64,000 nt of DNA from Thiohalomonas denitrificans (GCF_016841685.1 NZ_JAENYR010000005.1:1-64000); one strand, 5' to 3'. Positions 16,210 to 26,168 are shown, counted from the stretch's first letter. Notes: generated from the letters alone by a model not told the origin. Numbers and translations are program-made.

Positions 16210-17106
16210 ATGGCGTCCGTCATGCATATTGCGATTGCCGGGACGTTCATGGCGGGGCTGGGTGTTGCACTGGCTTCGGTGCTGGCCATTGCCAATCGTC
16301 GTCTGCAGGTGGAAGAGGACCCTCGACTCGACGACATCGAAGAGATGCTTCCCAACGCCAATTGCGGTGCCTGCGGTAACCCAGGGTGCCGCCCTTTCGC
16401 CGAAGCCCTGCTCGCCGGTACGGCCGAGCCGGCCAAATGCACCGTCAACCCCGTAGAAGTGAATCAGGCCATTGCAGACTTTCTGGGCATCGACCTGGGC
16501 ACCCCCGACAAGCGCGTGGCACGCCTGGCCTGTGCCGGCGGCAGTCACGTTGCCTATACCCGCGCCCGCTATCGCGGTCTGAAATCCTGTCGCGCCGCAT
16601 CTGTGGTCTCCGGCGGCGGCAAGGGATGCAGCTGGGGCTGTCTGGGCCTGGCCGATTGCGAAGCCGTCTGCGACTTCGACGCAATCCAGATGGATCAACA
16701 CGGGCTACCGGTGGTGGACGTCGACAAGTGCACCGCCTGCGGCGATTGCGTAGACATCTGCCCGAAAGAACTCTTCTCCGTGGAGCCGATCAGCCACCGT
16801 CTCTGGATCGCCTGCAAAAACCGGGACATGGCCGATGAGGGCGAGGCCCACTGCGAGGTGGTCTGCAATGGCTGCGGTCGCTGCTCCGCCGACTCACCCG
16901 AAGGGCTCATCGCCATGGAGGACAACCTGGCGGTGATCGATTACGAAAAAAACGACCTCACCTCAAAGGTCGCCATAGAGCGCTGTCCAACGGGCGCCAT
17001 CGTCTGGCTCGATGATGTCAAAGGCGCCATCAAAGGGGCCAAAGCCAGGCGGGTCACCCGCAAACAACCCCTGCCCGAACGGGTGGAGCCGCTGCCACGA
17101 CTCTGA
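16210..17106 (+). CDS. rnfB: Rnf electron transport complex subunit B
   Basis: Iron-sulfur subunit of the ion-pumping Rnf complex, which exchanges electrons between ferredoxin and NAD. From the ATG at 16210, preceded by GGGGGTG, it has 298 aa. A membrane-anchor helix lies at about 5-27. The Fe4S domain NANCGACGNPGC with a later Cys follows. Then come CSWGCLGLADC...C, CTACGDCVDICP and a C-terminal CNGCGRC cluster region. Polyferredoxin RnfB proteins of this length exceed the short E. coli RsxB. It heads an operon in which nifJ separates it from rnfC. An in-frame ATG at 16081 would add an unlikely 43-residue tail. Confidence 0.93.
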   Translation: MASVMHIAIAGTFMAGLGVALASVLAIANRRLQVEEDPRLDDIEEMLPNANCGACGNPGCRPFAEALLAGTAEPAKCTVNPVEVNQAIADFLGIDLGTPDKRVARLACAGGSHVAYTRARYRGLKSCRAASVVSGGGKGCSWGCLGLADCEAVCDFDAIQMDQHGLPVVDVDKCTACGDCVDICPKELFSVEPISHRLWIACKNRDMADEGEAHCEVVCNGCGRCSADSPEGLIAMEDNLAVIDYEKNDLTSKVAIERCPTGAIVWLDDVKGAIKGAKARRVTRKQPLPERVEPLPRL

Positions 17107-17146
17107 CAACACCGATCCCCTGAGATTACAAGAAGTGGTGTTTTCG

Positions 17147-20100
17147 ATGAAGATGAAGCAGAAAGAAGAAGTACAGGTTAAATATCCCGGCTCCCGCCAG
17201 GCGATGGACGGCAACAGCGCTGTCATCCTATGCGAGCGCGAGTCGTCCGATGCTGCCGGCGCCTATCCCATTACTCCCTCGACACAGATGGGGGAATTCT
17301 GGGCGGAAGAGGTCTCCAATGGTCACATCAATATCTCCGAACGGCCCCTCATCTTCATTGAACCCGAGTCGGAACATGCCGCAGCGGCAGTAACCGCCGG
17401 CCTGTCAATGACCGGCCTGCGCGCCACCAACTTCTCCTCGGCCCAGGGCGTGGCGTTCATGCACGAATCGCTCTACGCCGCAGCGGGCAAGCGCCTGACC
17501 TATGTCCTGAATATCGGCTGCCGTGCGATCACCAAAGCCTCACTGAATGTGCACGCCGGCCATGACGACTACCACTGCGTGGACGACACCGGTTTCTTCC
17601 AGATGATGGCCAACGACGCCCAGGGTGCCGCGGACCTGAACCTCATCGCCCACCGCGTGGCGGAGTTGGCCCTGACGCCGGGCATCATCGCCCAGGACGG
17701 CTTCCTTACCACCCACCTGATCGAATCCCTGCAGGTCCCGGAACGCGAGCTGATCGCCGAATACCTGGGCCGGCCCGAAGACCTCATCGAGTGTCCCACC
17801 CCGGCCCAGAAGATGCTGTTCGGGGAGACCCGTCGTCGCATTCCCCTGACCTGGGATGTGGACAATCCGGTCACCTCCGGCTCGGTCCAGAACCAGGACG
17901 CCTACATGCAGACTGTCGCCGCCCAGCGCCCGTTTTTCTACCGGCATATTCCGGCGCTGATGGAACGGGCGATGGAAGAGTACTACCAGCTCACCGGTCG
18001 CAAGTATGGACGTATTCACACCTACCAGACGGATGATGCGGACTATCTCATCGTCGGCCAGGGCTCCATGGTGGTACAGGCCGAGGCGGTGGCCGACTAT
18101 CTGCGAAAGAGCCGCAAGCTGAGGGTGGGTGTGGTCGGCATTACCAGCTTCCGCCCCTTCCCGGGCGATCGACTGGGACAGGTACTCAAAGGCAGAAAGG
18201 GGGTTGCCGTGCTGGAGCGAACCGATCAGCCGCTGGCGGAGGACCTGCCGCTGATGCGCGAGCTCCGCGCCACCCTCTCCAAGTGCATCGAAAACCAGTT
18301 CGCCGCCAACGGCCAGCTGCCCTGGCCCAATTACGCGGTCTACGCGAAAAACGGGGACATTCCGGTCCTCTACTCCGGCGCCTTCGGCCTTGGCTCCCGC
18401 GACCTGCAGCCCGAGGGTCTGATCGCAGCCGTGGAGAACATGCTCGATGACGGCCCCAAAAAGAAATTCTTCTATCTGTCGATCGATTTCCTGCACGACG
18501 GCCCCGAAAGCCCCAAACAGGAGCTCTACCAGCAAGAGCTGCTCGAGGCGTACCCGGATATCGGCGACCTCGCCCTGCGCGGTTCGGAAAACCCGAACCT
18601 GATGCCCGAAGGTTCGATCACGGTTCGCATGCATTCGGTGGGCGGCTGGGGCGCGGTGACCACCGGCAAAAACCTGGCGATGACCCTGTTCGACCTTCTC
18701 GATTACGACATCAAGGCGAACCCGAAATACGGCTCGGAAAAAAAGGGACAGCCGACCACCTATTATCTGTCCGCTGCACCGGAACGCATCAAGATTAGCT
18801 GCGAGTACCACTTTGTGGATGCAGTCCTCGCCCCGGACCCGAATGTGTTCGAGCACTCCAACGCCCTGTTCGGGCTCAAAAAGGGTGGCACTTTCGTGGT
18901 GCAATCCAGTCTCGACACACCGGAGGCGGTCTGGAACAGCTTTTCCTACTCCACCCGCAAGTTCGTGGTCGAAAACGACGTTCGCATCTTCTATGTGGAC
19001 GGCTTCGGAATCGCCAAGAGCGAGGCCTCCAACGCCGACCTGCAGTTCCGCATGCAGGGCATCGCCTTCCAGGGCGCCTTTTTCAAGGCCTCTCCGCTGA
19101 TGGAAGCCGCAAACCTGGATGAAAAATCGCTGTTCCGGGCCATCGAGGATCAGCTGGAGTCGAAATTCGGCTCCAAGGGCCGCCGCGTGGTGGAGGACAA
19201 TCTGCGAGTGGTCCGTCGCGGCTTTGACGAGTGCACGGAAATCCTCGACAAGCCGCTCGGTGAAGTGAACGCCCTCACCAAAAAACACAAGTCCACGCTG
19301 CCGATCACTCTCAAGCGGATGCCGCAGAACCCGGACCGGCTGACCGACATTCATCGATTCTGGGAGTCGACCGGCAATTTCTATGTCTCCGGCCACGGAT
19401 CTGACAATCTGGCCGATCCCTTCATGAGCCTGTCGTTGATCCCTGCGGCCACCGGGATCTATCGGGACATGACACAGATCCGCTTTGAGTATCCGGACTG
19501 GATTCCCGAAAACTGTACGGCCTGCGGGGACTGCTATACCGCCTGCCCCGACAGCGCGATTCCCGGTCTGGTCAATTCCATACCGGAGGTGTTCAACACC
19601 GTCATCCAGCGCATCGAGGGAAGCGGCCGCCCTACCCGTCATCTGCGCCGGGCGGTTCGTACCCTGGAGAAGAAACTCCGCTCCGGAATCGAAGCCGACG
19701 GTGAAAGCGCCAATGTGCAGCTGCTGATCGACCAGGCCATCGTCGAGACCATCGTCGAATCGGAACTGGAAGCCGAAGCCCTGGAGCGCCTCAACACCGA
19801 ACTGGAGTGGTTCAAGGAGTCCATCGGCAGTTTCAAGTTTGCCAGTACCAAGCCCTACTTCACCGCCAAAGAGAAGCGTGGCAAGGGTTCCGGCGGCCTC
19901 TTCTCGATCACTGTCAATCCGTATACCTGCAAGGGCTGCATGGAGTGCGTCGAGGTCTGCGACGACGCTGCCCTGGTGGCTGTGAAGCAGACCCCCGAAT
20001 CGGTGGAGCGACTGCGTGAGGAGTGGAACTTCTGGCTCGACCTGCCCACCACGTCACCGGACTACATCCGGGTGGACGACCTGGATGAAGCCATCGGTGC

Positions 20101-22102
20101 GCTCGATACCATTCTGCTCGACAAGCGCAACTTCGGTTCCCTGATCTGCGGCGACGGTGCCTGTCTCGGGTGTGGCGAAAAGACCGCCATTCACCTGTTC
20201 ACGGCCACCGTGACGGCGCTGATGCAATCACGGGTCAAGGTTCACCTGGCCAAAATCGAAGACTTGATCCAGCGGTTCGAAAAACACATTCGTCTGAAGC
20301 TTGCCGAGTCCATGGACCTGTCCGATACGGGAACCATCACGGCCGTGGTCGACCGGCACCGGGATGTGGACCTCACCCTCTCCCGGCTGTCGGCAGGTCT
20401 CGATGAGGACAGGGACAGCAATCCTCTGGATGCCGACTGGCTGAAGTGGGCCACGGATCTGCTGGCACGGCTCAAGGAGCTGAAGTCCAGATACGTCAGC
20501 GGACCCAACGGCAACGGCCGCGCCGAGATGGGCATTGTCAACGCTACCGGTTGCACCTCCGTCTGGGGTTCAACCTTCCCCTACAGCCCCTATCCGTTCC
20601 CCTGGACCTCACACCTGTTCCAGGACAGCCCCTCCATGGCAATGGGTCTGTTCGAGGGCCATATGCAGAAAATGGCGGACGGTTTCCGGGCCGTGCGCAT
20701 GGCGGAGCTCGAACTGAAGGGAAACTTCAATCGGGAGACCCATGGGGAATTCTTCAAGTACTTCTCCTGGAAGGACTTCAGCGACGAAGAGTTCAAGCTC
20801 TGCCCGCCGGTGGTCTCGGTCGGCGGTGATGGCGCCATGTACGACATCGGATTCCAGAATCTGTCGCGCGCGATGATGTCCGGACTGCCCATCAAGGTGC
20901 TGGTCCTCGACACCCAGGTGTACTCCAACACCGGTGGCCAGAGCTGTACATCTGGTTTCGTCGCGCAGGTAGCCGACATGGCGCCATACGGCACAGCGAT
21001 CCGCGGCAAACAGGAGATCCGCAAGGAGATTTCACTTATCGGCATGGCGCACCGCACCAGTTATGTCATGCAGAGCTCGGTGGCCAATGTGAATCACCTG
21101 CTGGAGAGCTATATCGAGGGCCTGAACAGCCGGCGACCGGCACTGTTCAACGTCTACACCACCTGCCAGCCCGAGCACGGCGTAGGTGATGAAGCGACCA
21201 TGCGTCAGACGAAACTGGCGCTCGATTCCCGCGCCTACCCGATGTTCCGCTTCAATCCGGACCGCGGCACCACGCTGGCGGAGTGCTCCGACATCGACGG
21301 CAACCCGGCCATCGAAGAGGATTGGGTCACTTACACCCTGCGCTACGAAGAAGAGGGGCAGCAGAAGAGTCTGGAGGTGCCCCTCACCTTCGCTGACTTT
21401 GCCGTGACCGAAGGGCGTTTCCGCAAGCACTTCAAAACGGCGCCGCGGGAGAGCTGGGATGACGACAAGATGGTGCCGGTAGTCGAGTTTCTGGACCTCG
21501 ACGCGGACGAGCGCGAGGGGAAATTTCCCTATGTGTGGATGGTCGATGGCAAGAACCGTCTCAATCGGGTGCTGGTCTCCCGGGAGATCATCGAGTCCAG
21601 CGAAGAGCGTCGTGACTTCTGGCGGCAGTTGAAGGGACTCGTTGGTGCCGACCAGACGGTCGATTTGAACCAGGTCGCCAATGATGCGCGCATCGATATG
21701 GCTCAAAAGCTGACCCATAGCCTGCTGGCAATGGCGACCGGCAATGCAGCGAACGGCAATGGCTTCGGGGAAACCCTGGCGGGGCTGCCGGCCAACGGAA
21801 ACGGCGCACTCCGGTTCGAGAATGGCGCCAACGGCTCGGGCGTGGCCGACACCGATTACGAAGCCGTATGGGTGGAAACCCCCGAATGCACCGCCTGTGA
21901 CGAATGCATCGAACTCGCCCCCAAAGTGTTCCAGTACAACGACAAGAAACAGGTCGAAGTGATCAACCCGCGAGGGAGTTCCTACAAGGACCTCGTCAAG
22001 GCGGCGGAAAAATGCACCGCCGTATGCATTCATCCGGGCACCCCCTGGAATCCGTCCGAGGCGGACGAAAAGCTGTTGAAACGGGCGTCGAAATTCGCAT
22101 GA
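17147..22102 (+). CDS. nifJ: pyruvate:ferredoxin (flavodoxin) oxidoreductase, extended form
   Basis: Single-chain PFOR of about 1651 aa, against roughly 1170-1230 for usual NifJ. It interconverts pyruvate + CoA and acetyl-CoA + CO2 with ferredoxin. Domain order: pyrimidine-binding domain I (AAGAYPITPSTQMGEFWAEE near 33), domain II, gamma-type domain (SVGGWGAVTTGKNLA near 496), a double ferredoxin (CTACGDC near 788, CKGCMECVEVC near 927), and the TPP domain with cluster ligands CLGCGEK (near 1006) and VGGDGAMYDIG (near 1225). Extra parts are a helical insert between the two clusters (about 820-920), a helical insert inside the TPP domain (about 1030-1125), and a C-terminal ferredoxin (CTACDEC near 1580) after a Gly/Asn-rich linker. 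The ATG at 17147 is 40 bases after rnfB. It may act as pyruvate synthase with ppsA. Confidence 0.93.
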   Translation: MKMKQKEEVQVKYPGSRQAMDGNSAVILCERESSDAAGAYPITPSTQMGEFWAEEVSNGHINISERPLIFIEPESEHAAAAVTAGLSMTGLRATNFSSAQGVAFMHESLYAAAGKRLTYVLNIGCRAITKASLNVHAGHDDYHCVDDTGFFQMMANDAQGAADLNLIAHRVAELALTPGIIAQDGFLTTHLIESLQVPERELIAEYLGRPEDLIECPTPAQKMLFGETRRRIPLTWDVDNPVTSGSVQNQDAYMQTVAAQRPFFYRHIPALMERAMEEYYQLTGRKYGRIHTYQTDDADYLIVGQGSMVVQAEAVADYLRKSRKLRVGVVGITSFRPFPGDRLGQVLKGRKGVAVLERTDQPLAEDLPLMRELRATLSKCIENQFAANGQLPWPNYAVYAKNGDIPVLYSGAFGLGSRDLQPEGLIAAVENMLDDGPKKKFFYLSIDFLHDGPESPKQELYQQELLEAYPDIGDLALRGSENPNLMPEGSITVRMHSVGGWGAVTTGKNLAMTLFDLLDYDIKANPKYGSEKKGQPTTYYLSAAPERIKISCEYHFVDAVLAPDPNVFEHSNALFGLKKGGTFVVQSSLDTPEAVWNSFSYSTRKFVVENDVRIFYVDGFGIAKSEASNADLQFRMQGIAFQGAFFKASPLMEAANLDEKSLFRAIEDQLESKFGSKGRRVVEDNLRVVRRGFDECTEILDKPLGEVNALTKKHKSTLPITLKRMPQNPDRLTDIHRFWESTGNFYVSGHGSDNLADPFMSLSLIPAATGIYRDMTQIRFEYPDWIPENCTACGDCYTACPDSAIPGLVNSIPEVFNTVIQRIEGSGRPTRHLRRAVRTLEKKLRSGIEADGESANVQLLIDQAIVETIVESELEAEALERLNTELEWFKESIGSFKFASTKPYFTAKEKRGKGSGGLFSITVNPYTCKGCMECVEVCDDAALVAVKQTPESVERLREEWNFWLDLPTTSPDYIRVDDLDEAIGALDTILLDKRNFGSLICGDGACLGCGEKTAIHLFTATVTALMQSRVKVHLAKIEDLIQRFEKHIRLKLAESMDLSDTGTITAVVDRHRDVDLTLSRLSAGLDEDRDSNPLDADWLKWATDLLARLKELKSRYVSGPNGNGRAEMGIVNATGCTSVWGSTFPYSPYPFPWTSHLFQDSPSMAMGLFEGHMQKMADGFRAVRMAELELKGNFNRETHGEFFKYFSWKDFSDEEFKLCPPVVSVGGDGAMYDIGFQNLSRAMMSGLPIKVLVLDTQVYSNTGGQSCTSGFVAQVADMAPYGTAIRGKQEIRKEISLIGMAHRTSYVMQSSVANVNHLLESYIEGLNSRRPALFNVYTTCQPEHGVGDEATMRQTKLALDSRAYPMFRFNPDRGTTLAECSDIDGNPAIEEDWVTYTLRYEEEGQQKSLEVPLTFADFAVTEGRFRKHFKTAPRESWDDDKMVPVVEFLDLDADEREGKFPYVWMVDGKNRLNRVLVSREIIESSEERRDFWRQLKGLVGADQTVDLNQVANDARIDMAQKLTHSLLAMATGNAANGNGFGETLAGLPANGNGALRFENGANGSGVADTDYEAVWVETPECTACDECIELAPKVFQYNDKKQVEVINPRGSSYKDLVKAAEKCTAVCIHPGTPWNPSEADEKLLKRASKFA

Positions 22103-22110
22103 CCAAGTAC

Positions 22111-22163
22111 ACCACAGAGCACACAGAGGAATTTCCTGGAACACTCTCTGTGTTCTCTGTGGT
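22111..22163. repeat. palindrome, CCACAGAG family, between nifJ and rnfC
   Basis: Left arm ACCACAGAGCACACAGAG, right arm CTCTGTGTTCTCTGTGGT, with a loop of about 15 bases. It lies 8 bases after the nifJ stop and 9 before the rnfC start, so it is transcribed as a strong hairpin inside the operon. Confidence 0.85.
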
Positions 22164-22171
22164 TACAGAAC

Positions 22172-23524
22172 ATGGTGTCAGCAATGGGATTTTTTAATTT
22201 CATCAGGCGGAAGAGCTTCTCGCACGGTATCCACCCGCCGGATTACAAAGAGGAGACGGCGCACAAGCCGATCCGGCGACTGCCGTTCGCCCCCGAAATG
22301 GTCATCCCGCTGTCGCAGCATTTCGGTGCAGCGGCCATTCCGCTGGTGCGGCCGGGTCAGGAAGTTCTTCGCGGTGAACCTGTCGCGCGTGCCGACGGAT
22401 TCATGTCGGCACCCATTCATGCCCCGGCGACGGGCACAATAGAAGACATACGCCTGATGCCCACGGCGCGTGGCCCCAAGGTGGAGTCCATCATCCTCAA
22501 GGCACACCCGGGTGCAAGCCAACGGGTGCTCTACGGTGCCGAACTGGACGTCGATACCCTGAGCGCCGAAGAGCTCGTGAAGGCCGTCCAGGATACCGGC
22601 ATGGTCGGACTGGGCGGCGCAGGGTTTCCAACCCACGTCAAACTCACGGTTCCTCCGGAGCATCGGGTCGATACGCTGGTGGTCAACGGCTGCGAATGCG
22701 AGCCCTACCTGACCACCGACCACCGCATCATGCTCGAGCATACGGATGAACTGATCCGCGGCATCCGCATTGCCCTGCGCGCCAGCGGCACCAGACAGGC
22801 AGTAATCGGCATCGAGGACAACAAACCCGATGCCATCGAGGCCATTCGTGAGCGCCTCAAGCCAGAGGACCCGATCGCGGTTCAGGAGGTCCGGACCAAG
22901 TACCCGCAGGGTTCGGAAAAATTGCTGATCACTGTGCTGCTGGGACGAGAGGTGCCATCGGGCGGACTTCCTTTTCAGGTGGGTGTCGTGGTCAACAACG
23001 TCGGCACCCTGGCCGAGATCGGGCGACTGCTGCCAAAAGGCGAAGGTCTCATCGAGCGCGTGGTCACCATCGCCGGGCCCGAAGTCAAAAAGCCCGGCAA
23101 TTACCTGGTGCCACTCGGTACACCCCTGCGCTTCATCCTGGAGCAGGTCGGCTATTTTGGTGACGCCGGTCACCTGATCCTGGGCGGACCGATGATGGGG
23201 ACGAGCGTGGCCTCGCTGGATGTTCCTATCACCAAACCAATCTCCGGCCTGATTGTATTGCCGGAAGAATCCGCCAACGACCACCCCGACCGGGTCTATC
23301 CCTGTATCCGATGCGGCACCTGCGTGGATGCCTGCCCGGTACATCTCAATCCGTCACGGCTGGGGCAGCTTGCGGCAAGGCGCCGATACGAGACCATGGC
23401 CGTCGAGTTCCATCTGAACGACTGTTTCGAGTGCGGATGCTGTAGCTATGTATGCCCGTCCAACATTCCGCTGGTGCAGTATTTTCGCATCGCCAAGTCC
23501 GTCAACCGCGAACGGGCAGCGTAA
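22172..23524 (+). CDS. rnfC: Rnf complex subunit C
   Basis: Peripheral NADH- and FMN-binding subunit of Rnf, 450 aa. It has the RnfC N-terminal barrel-sandwich part (FSHGIHPPDYKEET, MSAPIHAPATGTIEDI), the NuoF-like nucleotide-binding region with GLGGAGFPTHVK and NGCECEPYLTTDHR, a SLBB segment, and the two-cluster ferredoxin CIRCGTCVDACPVHLNP and CFECGCCSYVCPSN. RnfC is the site of electron exchange with NAD. A second ATG four codons in (22184) is an equally plausible start, as neither has a strong ribosome site. The upstream palindrome may affect its translation. Confidence 0.96.
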   Translation: MVSAMGFFNFIRRKSFSHGIHPPDYKEETAHKPIRRLPFAPEMVIPLSQHFGAAAIPLVRPGQEVLRGEPVARADGFMSAPIHAPATGTIEDIRLMPTARGPKVESIILKAHPGASQRVLYGAELDVDTLSAEELVKAVQDTGMVGLGGAGFPTHVKLTVPPEHRVDTLVVNGCECEPYLTTDHRIMLEHTDELIRGIRIALRASGTRQAVIGIEDNKPDAIEAIRERLKPEDPIAVQEVRTKYPQGSEKLLITVLLGREVPSGGLPFQVGVVVNNVGTLAEIGRLLPKGEGLIERVVTIAGPEVKKPGNYLVPLGTPLRFILEQVGYFGDAGHLILGGPMMGTSVASLDVPITKPISGLIVLPEESANDHPDRVYPCIRCGTCVDACPVHLNPSRLGQLAARRRYETMAVEFHLNDCFECGCCSYVCPSNIPLVQYFRIAKSVNRERAA

Positions 23525-23539
23525 TGAATACGATTGAAA

Positions 23540-23608
23540 ACCACGGGGGGCACGGGGAGCACGGGGAAACCCATTACTTTTGTTGCCGTCCCCGTGTTCC
23601 CCGTGGTT
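23540..23608. repeat. palindrome, CCACGGGG family, between rnfC and rnfD
   Basis: Left arm ACCACGGGGGGCACGGGG with a tandem extension, right arm CCCCGTGTTCCCCGTGGT. It fills almost the whole gap between the two cistrons and ends 17 bases before the rnfD ATG. Confidence 0.85.
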
Positions 23609-23624
23609 AACAAATAGAGAAAAC

Positions 23625-24656
23625 ATGGTAGCCAAGGTCGAACTCAAGACATCGCCGCATCTGCGTTCGGCACCCAGTGTCGACCAGATCATGCGCAATG
23701 TGGTTTATGCGCTGCTGCCCATCGTGGCATTCGCGATCTACCAGTTCGGATTGTCGGTCCTGGTCCTGACCATCACCGTGGTGGCGTCCTGCCTGGGAAC
23801 CGAGCGCCTGTTCAATTGGCTGTCGGGGAAACCGAATACCCTGAGTGACTGGAGTGCGGTGATCACCGGACTCCTGTTGGCGTTGACCCTGCCACCCGCC
23901 TTCCCGTTGTGGATGGGTGCCGTTGCCGGCTTTACCGCCATCGCCATCGGCAAGGCCCTGTTCGGCGGACTCGGCTTCAATGTATTCAACCCGGCGCTGG
24001 TGGGACGCGCTTTCGTCCAGGCCGCATTCCCGGTTGCGATCAGTACCTGGACACCGGCCTTTGCTCCGGGACGCTTCATGGAATTCATTCCATCGACGTT
24101 GGCATTGCCCTTCATGAAACCGCCGGCAGTGGATGACTGGATAGCCACGCAGGCGGTTGACACCTTTACCGGCGCAACGCCGCTGGCGCAGTGGAAGTTC
24201 GATGGCGAGATCGTGGACAGCTGGAGCCTCTTCAGCGGCATGACTACCGGCTCCAGCGGCGAAACCTCTGCCCTGCTGATCCTGGCTTGCGGCGCCTATC
24301 TGGCCCTGCGGCGCATGATGAACTGGCAGATACCCGCTGCCATGCTGCTCGGTGCCGCCCTGACCGCCCTGCCCTTCTGGCTCTACGCACCGGAGACGTA
24401 CCCCTCGCCGGTGTTCGTCCTTTTCTCCGGCGGACTCATGCTGGGCGCGGTATTCATGGCCTCCGATATGGTCGCCTCACCGGTGACCCCGCGGGGGCTG
24501 TGGATCTATGGGCTGTTAATAGGCTTTTTAACAGTCGTGATCCGGTTCTGGGGCGGCCTGCCGGAAGGCGTCATGTACGCCATTCTGCTCGGTAATGCCG
24601 CCTCGCCGCTGATCGAATCCATCAGCCAACCGCGGATTTACGGCCAGAAGAATTGA
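23625..24656 (+). CDS. rnfD: Rnf complex subunit D
   Basis: Integral membrane subunit of 343 aa with about ten transmembrane helices, related to NqrB. The FMN attachment region reads FTGATPLAQWK, where the Thr of the (S/T)GAT motif carries covalent FMN. The sequence FNPALVGRAFVQAAFP is the conserved segment of the family. The start at 23625 (GAGAAAACATG) is preferred to one 15 codons earlier, which lies within the palindrome. RnfD takes part in the membrane electron path and ion translocation. Confidence 0.96.
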   Translation: MVAKVELKTSPHLRSAPSVDQIMRNVVYALLPIVAFAIYQFGLSVLVLTITVVASCLGTERLFNWLSGKPNTLSDWSAVITGLLLALTLPPAFPLWMGAVAGFTAIAIGKALFGGLGFNVFNPALVGRAFVQAAFPVAISTWTPAFAPGRFMEFIPSTLALPFMKPPAVDDWIATQAVDTFTGATPLAQWKFDGEIVDSWSLFSGMTTGSSGETSALLILACGAYLALRRMMNWQIPAAMLLGAALTALPFWLYAPETYPSPVFVLFSGGLMLGAVFMASDMVASPVTPRGLWIYGLLIGFLTVVIRFWGGLPEGVMYAILLGNAASPLIESISQPRIYGQKN

Positions 24657-24658
24657 TT

Positions 24659-24736
24659 AACCGCAAAGCTTCCGCTCCTGCTCACGCTCCTCACCTACAT
24701 CCCTGTAGGCGAAGGCGCAAAGAGCGCAAAGATAAT
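24659..24736. repeat. interrupted palindrome arm, CCGCAAAG family, between rnfD and rnfG
   Basis: TTAACCGCAAAG directly follows the rnfD stop and is broken by a 44-base segment (24669-24712) ending in CTACATCCCTGTAGG, after which GGCGCAAAGAGCGCAAAG resumes. CTACATCCCTGTAGG recurs near 39462-39476. The element looks like one repeat inserted into another. Confidence 0.7.
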
Positions 24737-24773
24737 TGGCCGGAAAGGTCACTAACACACAGAGCATCACAGG

Positions 24774-25502
24774 ATGACGCCACAACAACAGATACAACGA
24801 GTTCCGGCGCTCCCCTCCAGCAGCAGGCTGATTGGCACACTGGGGGTGATTGCAATGCTCTCCGGTTTTCTGGTCGTGCTGGTGTACGAATACACCCGTC
24901 CCTTCATCCTGGAAAACAGACGCGAAGCGATCGAGCGTGCAGTATTTCAGGTCGTGCCCGGAGCAACAGACCATCGTGACTTCGTGGTCAATAACGAGGA
25001 GATATTCCCCGCGGATTCGGGCAGGAACGGCACCCTCCTTTATGCCGCATACAACACAGCGGGGGAACTGGAGGGTATCGCTGCCGGCGCCGCGGCTCAG
25101 GGCTATGCCGACACCATCCAGCTGCTGTTCGGTTACGAACCCGACTGTGAGTGCATCACCGGTTTTTCCGTACTGCAAATGGCGGAGACGCCGGGGCTGG
25201 GTGACCGAATTCTTACCGACGAAGGCTTTCTGTCCAATTTCAACGATCCCGGGCTGGATGCGAGACTGGAGCCGAATCGTAAGGAGTTGGCCAATCCCAT
25301 CGTCACGGTCAAACACGGCACCAAAGAGCAGCCGTGGGAGATCGATGCTGTCTCCGGAGCCACTGTCACATCCAAAGCGGTGGGCAAGGCACTCAACAAT
25401 GCCGCGCAGGAACTTCTGCCGAAGCTGTCGCCCCATTTGGACGAACTGCGTAGAGGAGAGGAATCGCAAAGGCACGAAATCGCCGGAGACGCAAACGGGT
25501 GA
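24774..25502 (+). CDS. rnfG: Rnf complex subunit G
   Basis: FMN-carrying subunit of 242 aa. A single N-terminal transmembrane helix (about 22-40) anchors a periplasmic FMN-binding domain. SGATVTSKAVGKAL near 200 is the covalent FMN site (Thr of SGAT). GLGDRI and TPGLG upstream are typical of the RnfG/NqrC family. It sits three bases before rnfE. The short charged C-terminal tail (HEIAGDANG) is variable in the family. Confidence 0.95.
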   Translation: MTPQQQIQRVPALPSSSRLIGTLGVIAMLSGFLVVLVYEYTRPFILENRREAIERAVFQVVPGATDHRDFVVNNEEIFPADSGRNGTLLYAAYNTAGELEGIAAGAAAQGYADTIQLLFGYEPDCECITGFSVLQMAETPGLGDRILTDEGFLSNFNDPGLDARLEPNRKELANPIVTVKHGTKEQPWEIDAVSGATVTSKAVGKALNNAAQELLPKLSPHLDELRRGEESQRHEIAGDANG

Positions 25503-25505
25503 ACC

Positions 25506-26168
25506 ATGGCTATCGATTTGAAGAAAAATGAGAGCATAACCGCGGATACCTTTCTCTCGGGACTTTGGCGGGAAAATCCCGTATTCGTGATGCTGCTGGG
25601 GATGTGCCCGGTACTTGCGGTGAGTAATTCGGTGATCAATGCCCTTGCCATGGGCCTGGCGACCACCTTTGTGCTGCTGGCCTCTTCGGGCCTCGTATCA
25701 CTGCTTCGAAGCTTTATCCCGAAACAGGTCAGGATCGCCAGCTACATCGTCATCATCGCGACCTTTGTAACCATCGTGGATTATGTCATCCAGGCCATCA
25801 GCCTTGACCTTTACAATCAGTTAGGCGCATTCATTCAACTGATTGTCGCCAACTGCATGATCCTGGGCCGCGCCGAAGCGTTTGCCTCGAAACAGCGCCT
25901 CGGCAAGACACTTGTCAACTCCCTGGGGCAGGGGGCCGGCTTTACCTTCGCCCTCCTCTGTCTGGGGTCGGTCAGGGAACTGCTGGGCAACGGCACGCTA
26001 TTGGGTATCGACCTCTTTGGCGCCAACTTCGAGCCCTGGGTGGTGATGATCCTTCCCCCGGGCGGCTTTTTCGTCCTCGGCGGCTGGCTGCTGCTGTTCA
26101 ACTGGATGAGGGAACGCAAGGCGCGCAAACTCCGGGAAACAGAAGATGCGGAGGTGGCCCATGCCTGA
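25506..26168 (+). CDS. rnfE: Rnf complex subunit E
   Basis: Integral membrane subunit of 220 aa with about six helices, homologous to NqrD and RnfA. LGMCPVLAVSN and VANCMILGRAEAFA contain the conserved cysteines that bind the intramembrane [2Fe-2S] cluster shared with RnfA. The gene follows rnfG by three bases, and its last eight bases overlap the rnfA start (ATGCCTGA). Confidence 0.96.
   Translation: MAIDLKKNESITADTFLSGLWRENPVFVMLLGMCPVLAVSNSVINALAMGLATTFVLLASSGLVSLLRSFIPKQVRIASYIVIIATFVTIVDYVIQAISLDLYNQLGAFIQLIVANCMILGRAEAFASKQRLGKTLVNSLGQGAGFTFALLCLGSVRELLGNGTLLGIDLFGANFEPWVVMILPPGGFFVLGGWLLLFNWMRERKARKLRETEDAEVAHA

Noticed and set aside
17540-19642. 700-codon open frame opposite nifJ
   Set aside because: Composition shadow of the GC-rich PFOR gene: no ribosome site, no family features, and the sense strand has continuous motifs.
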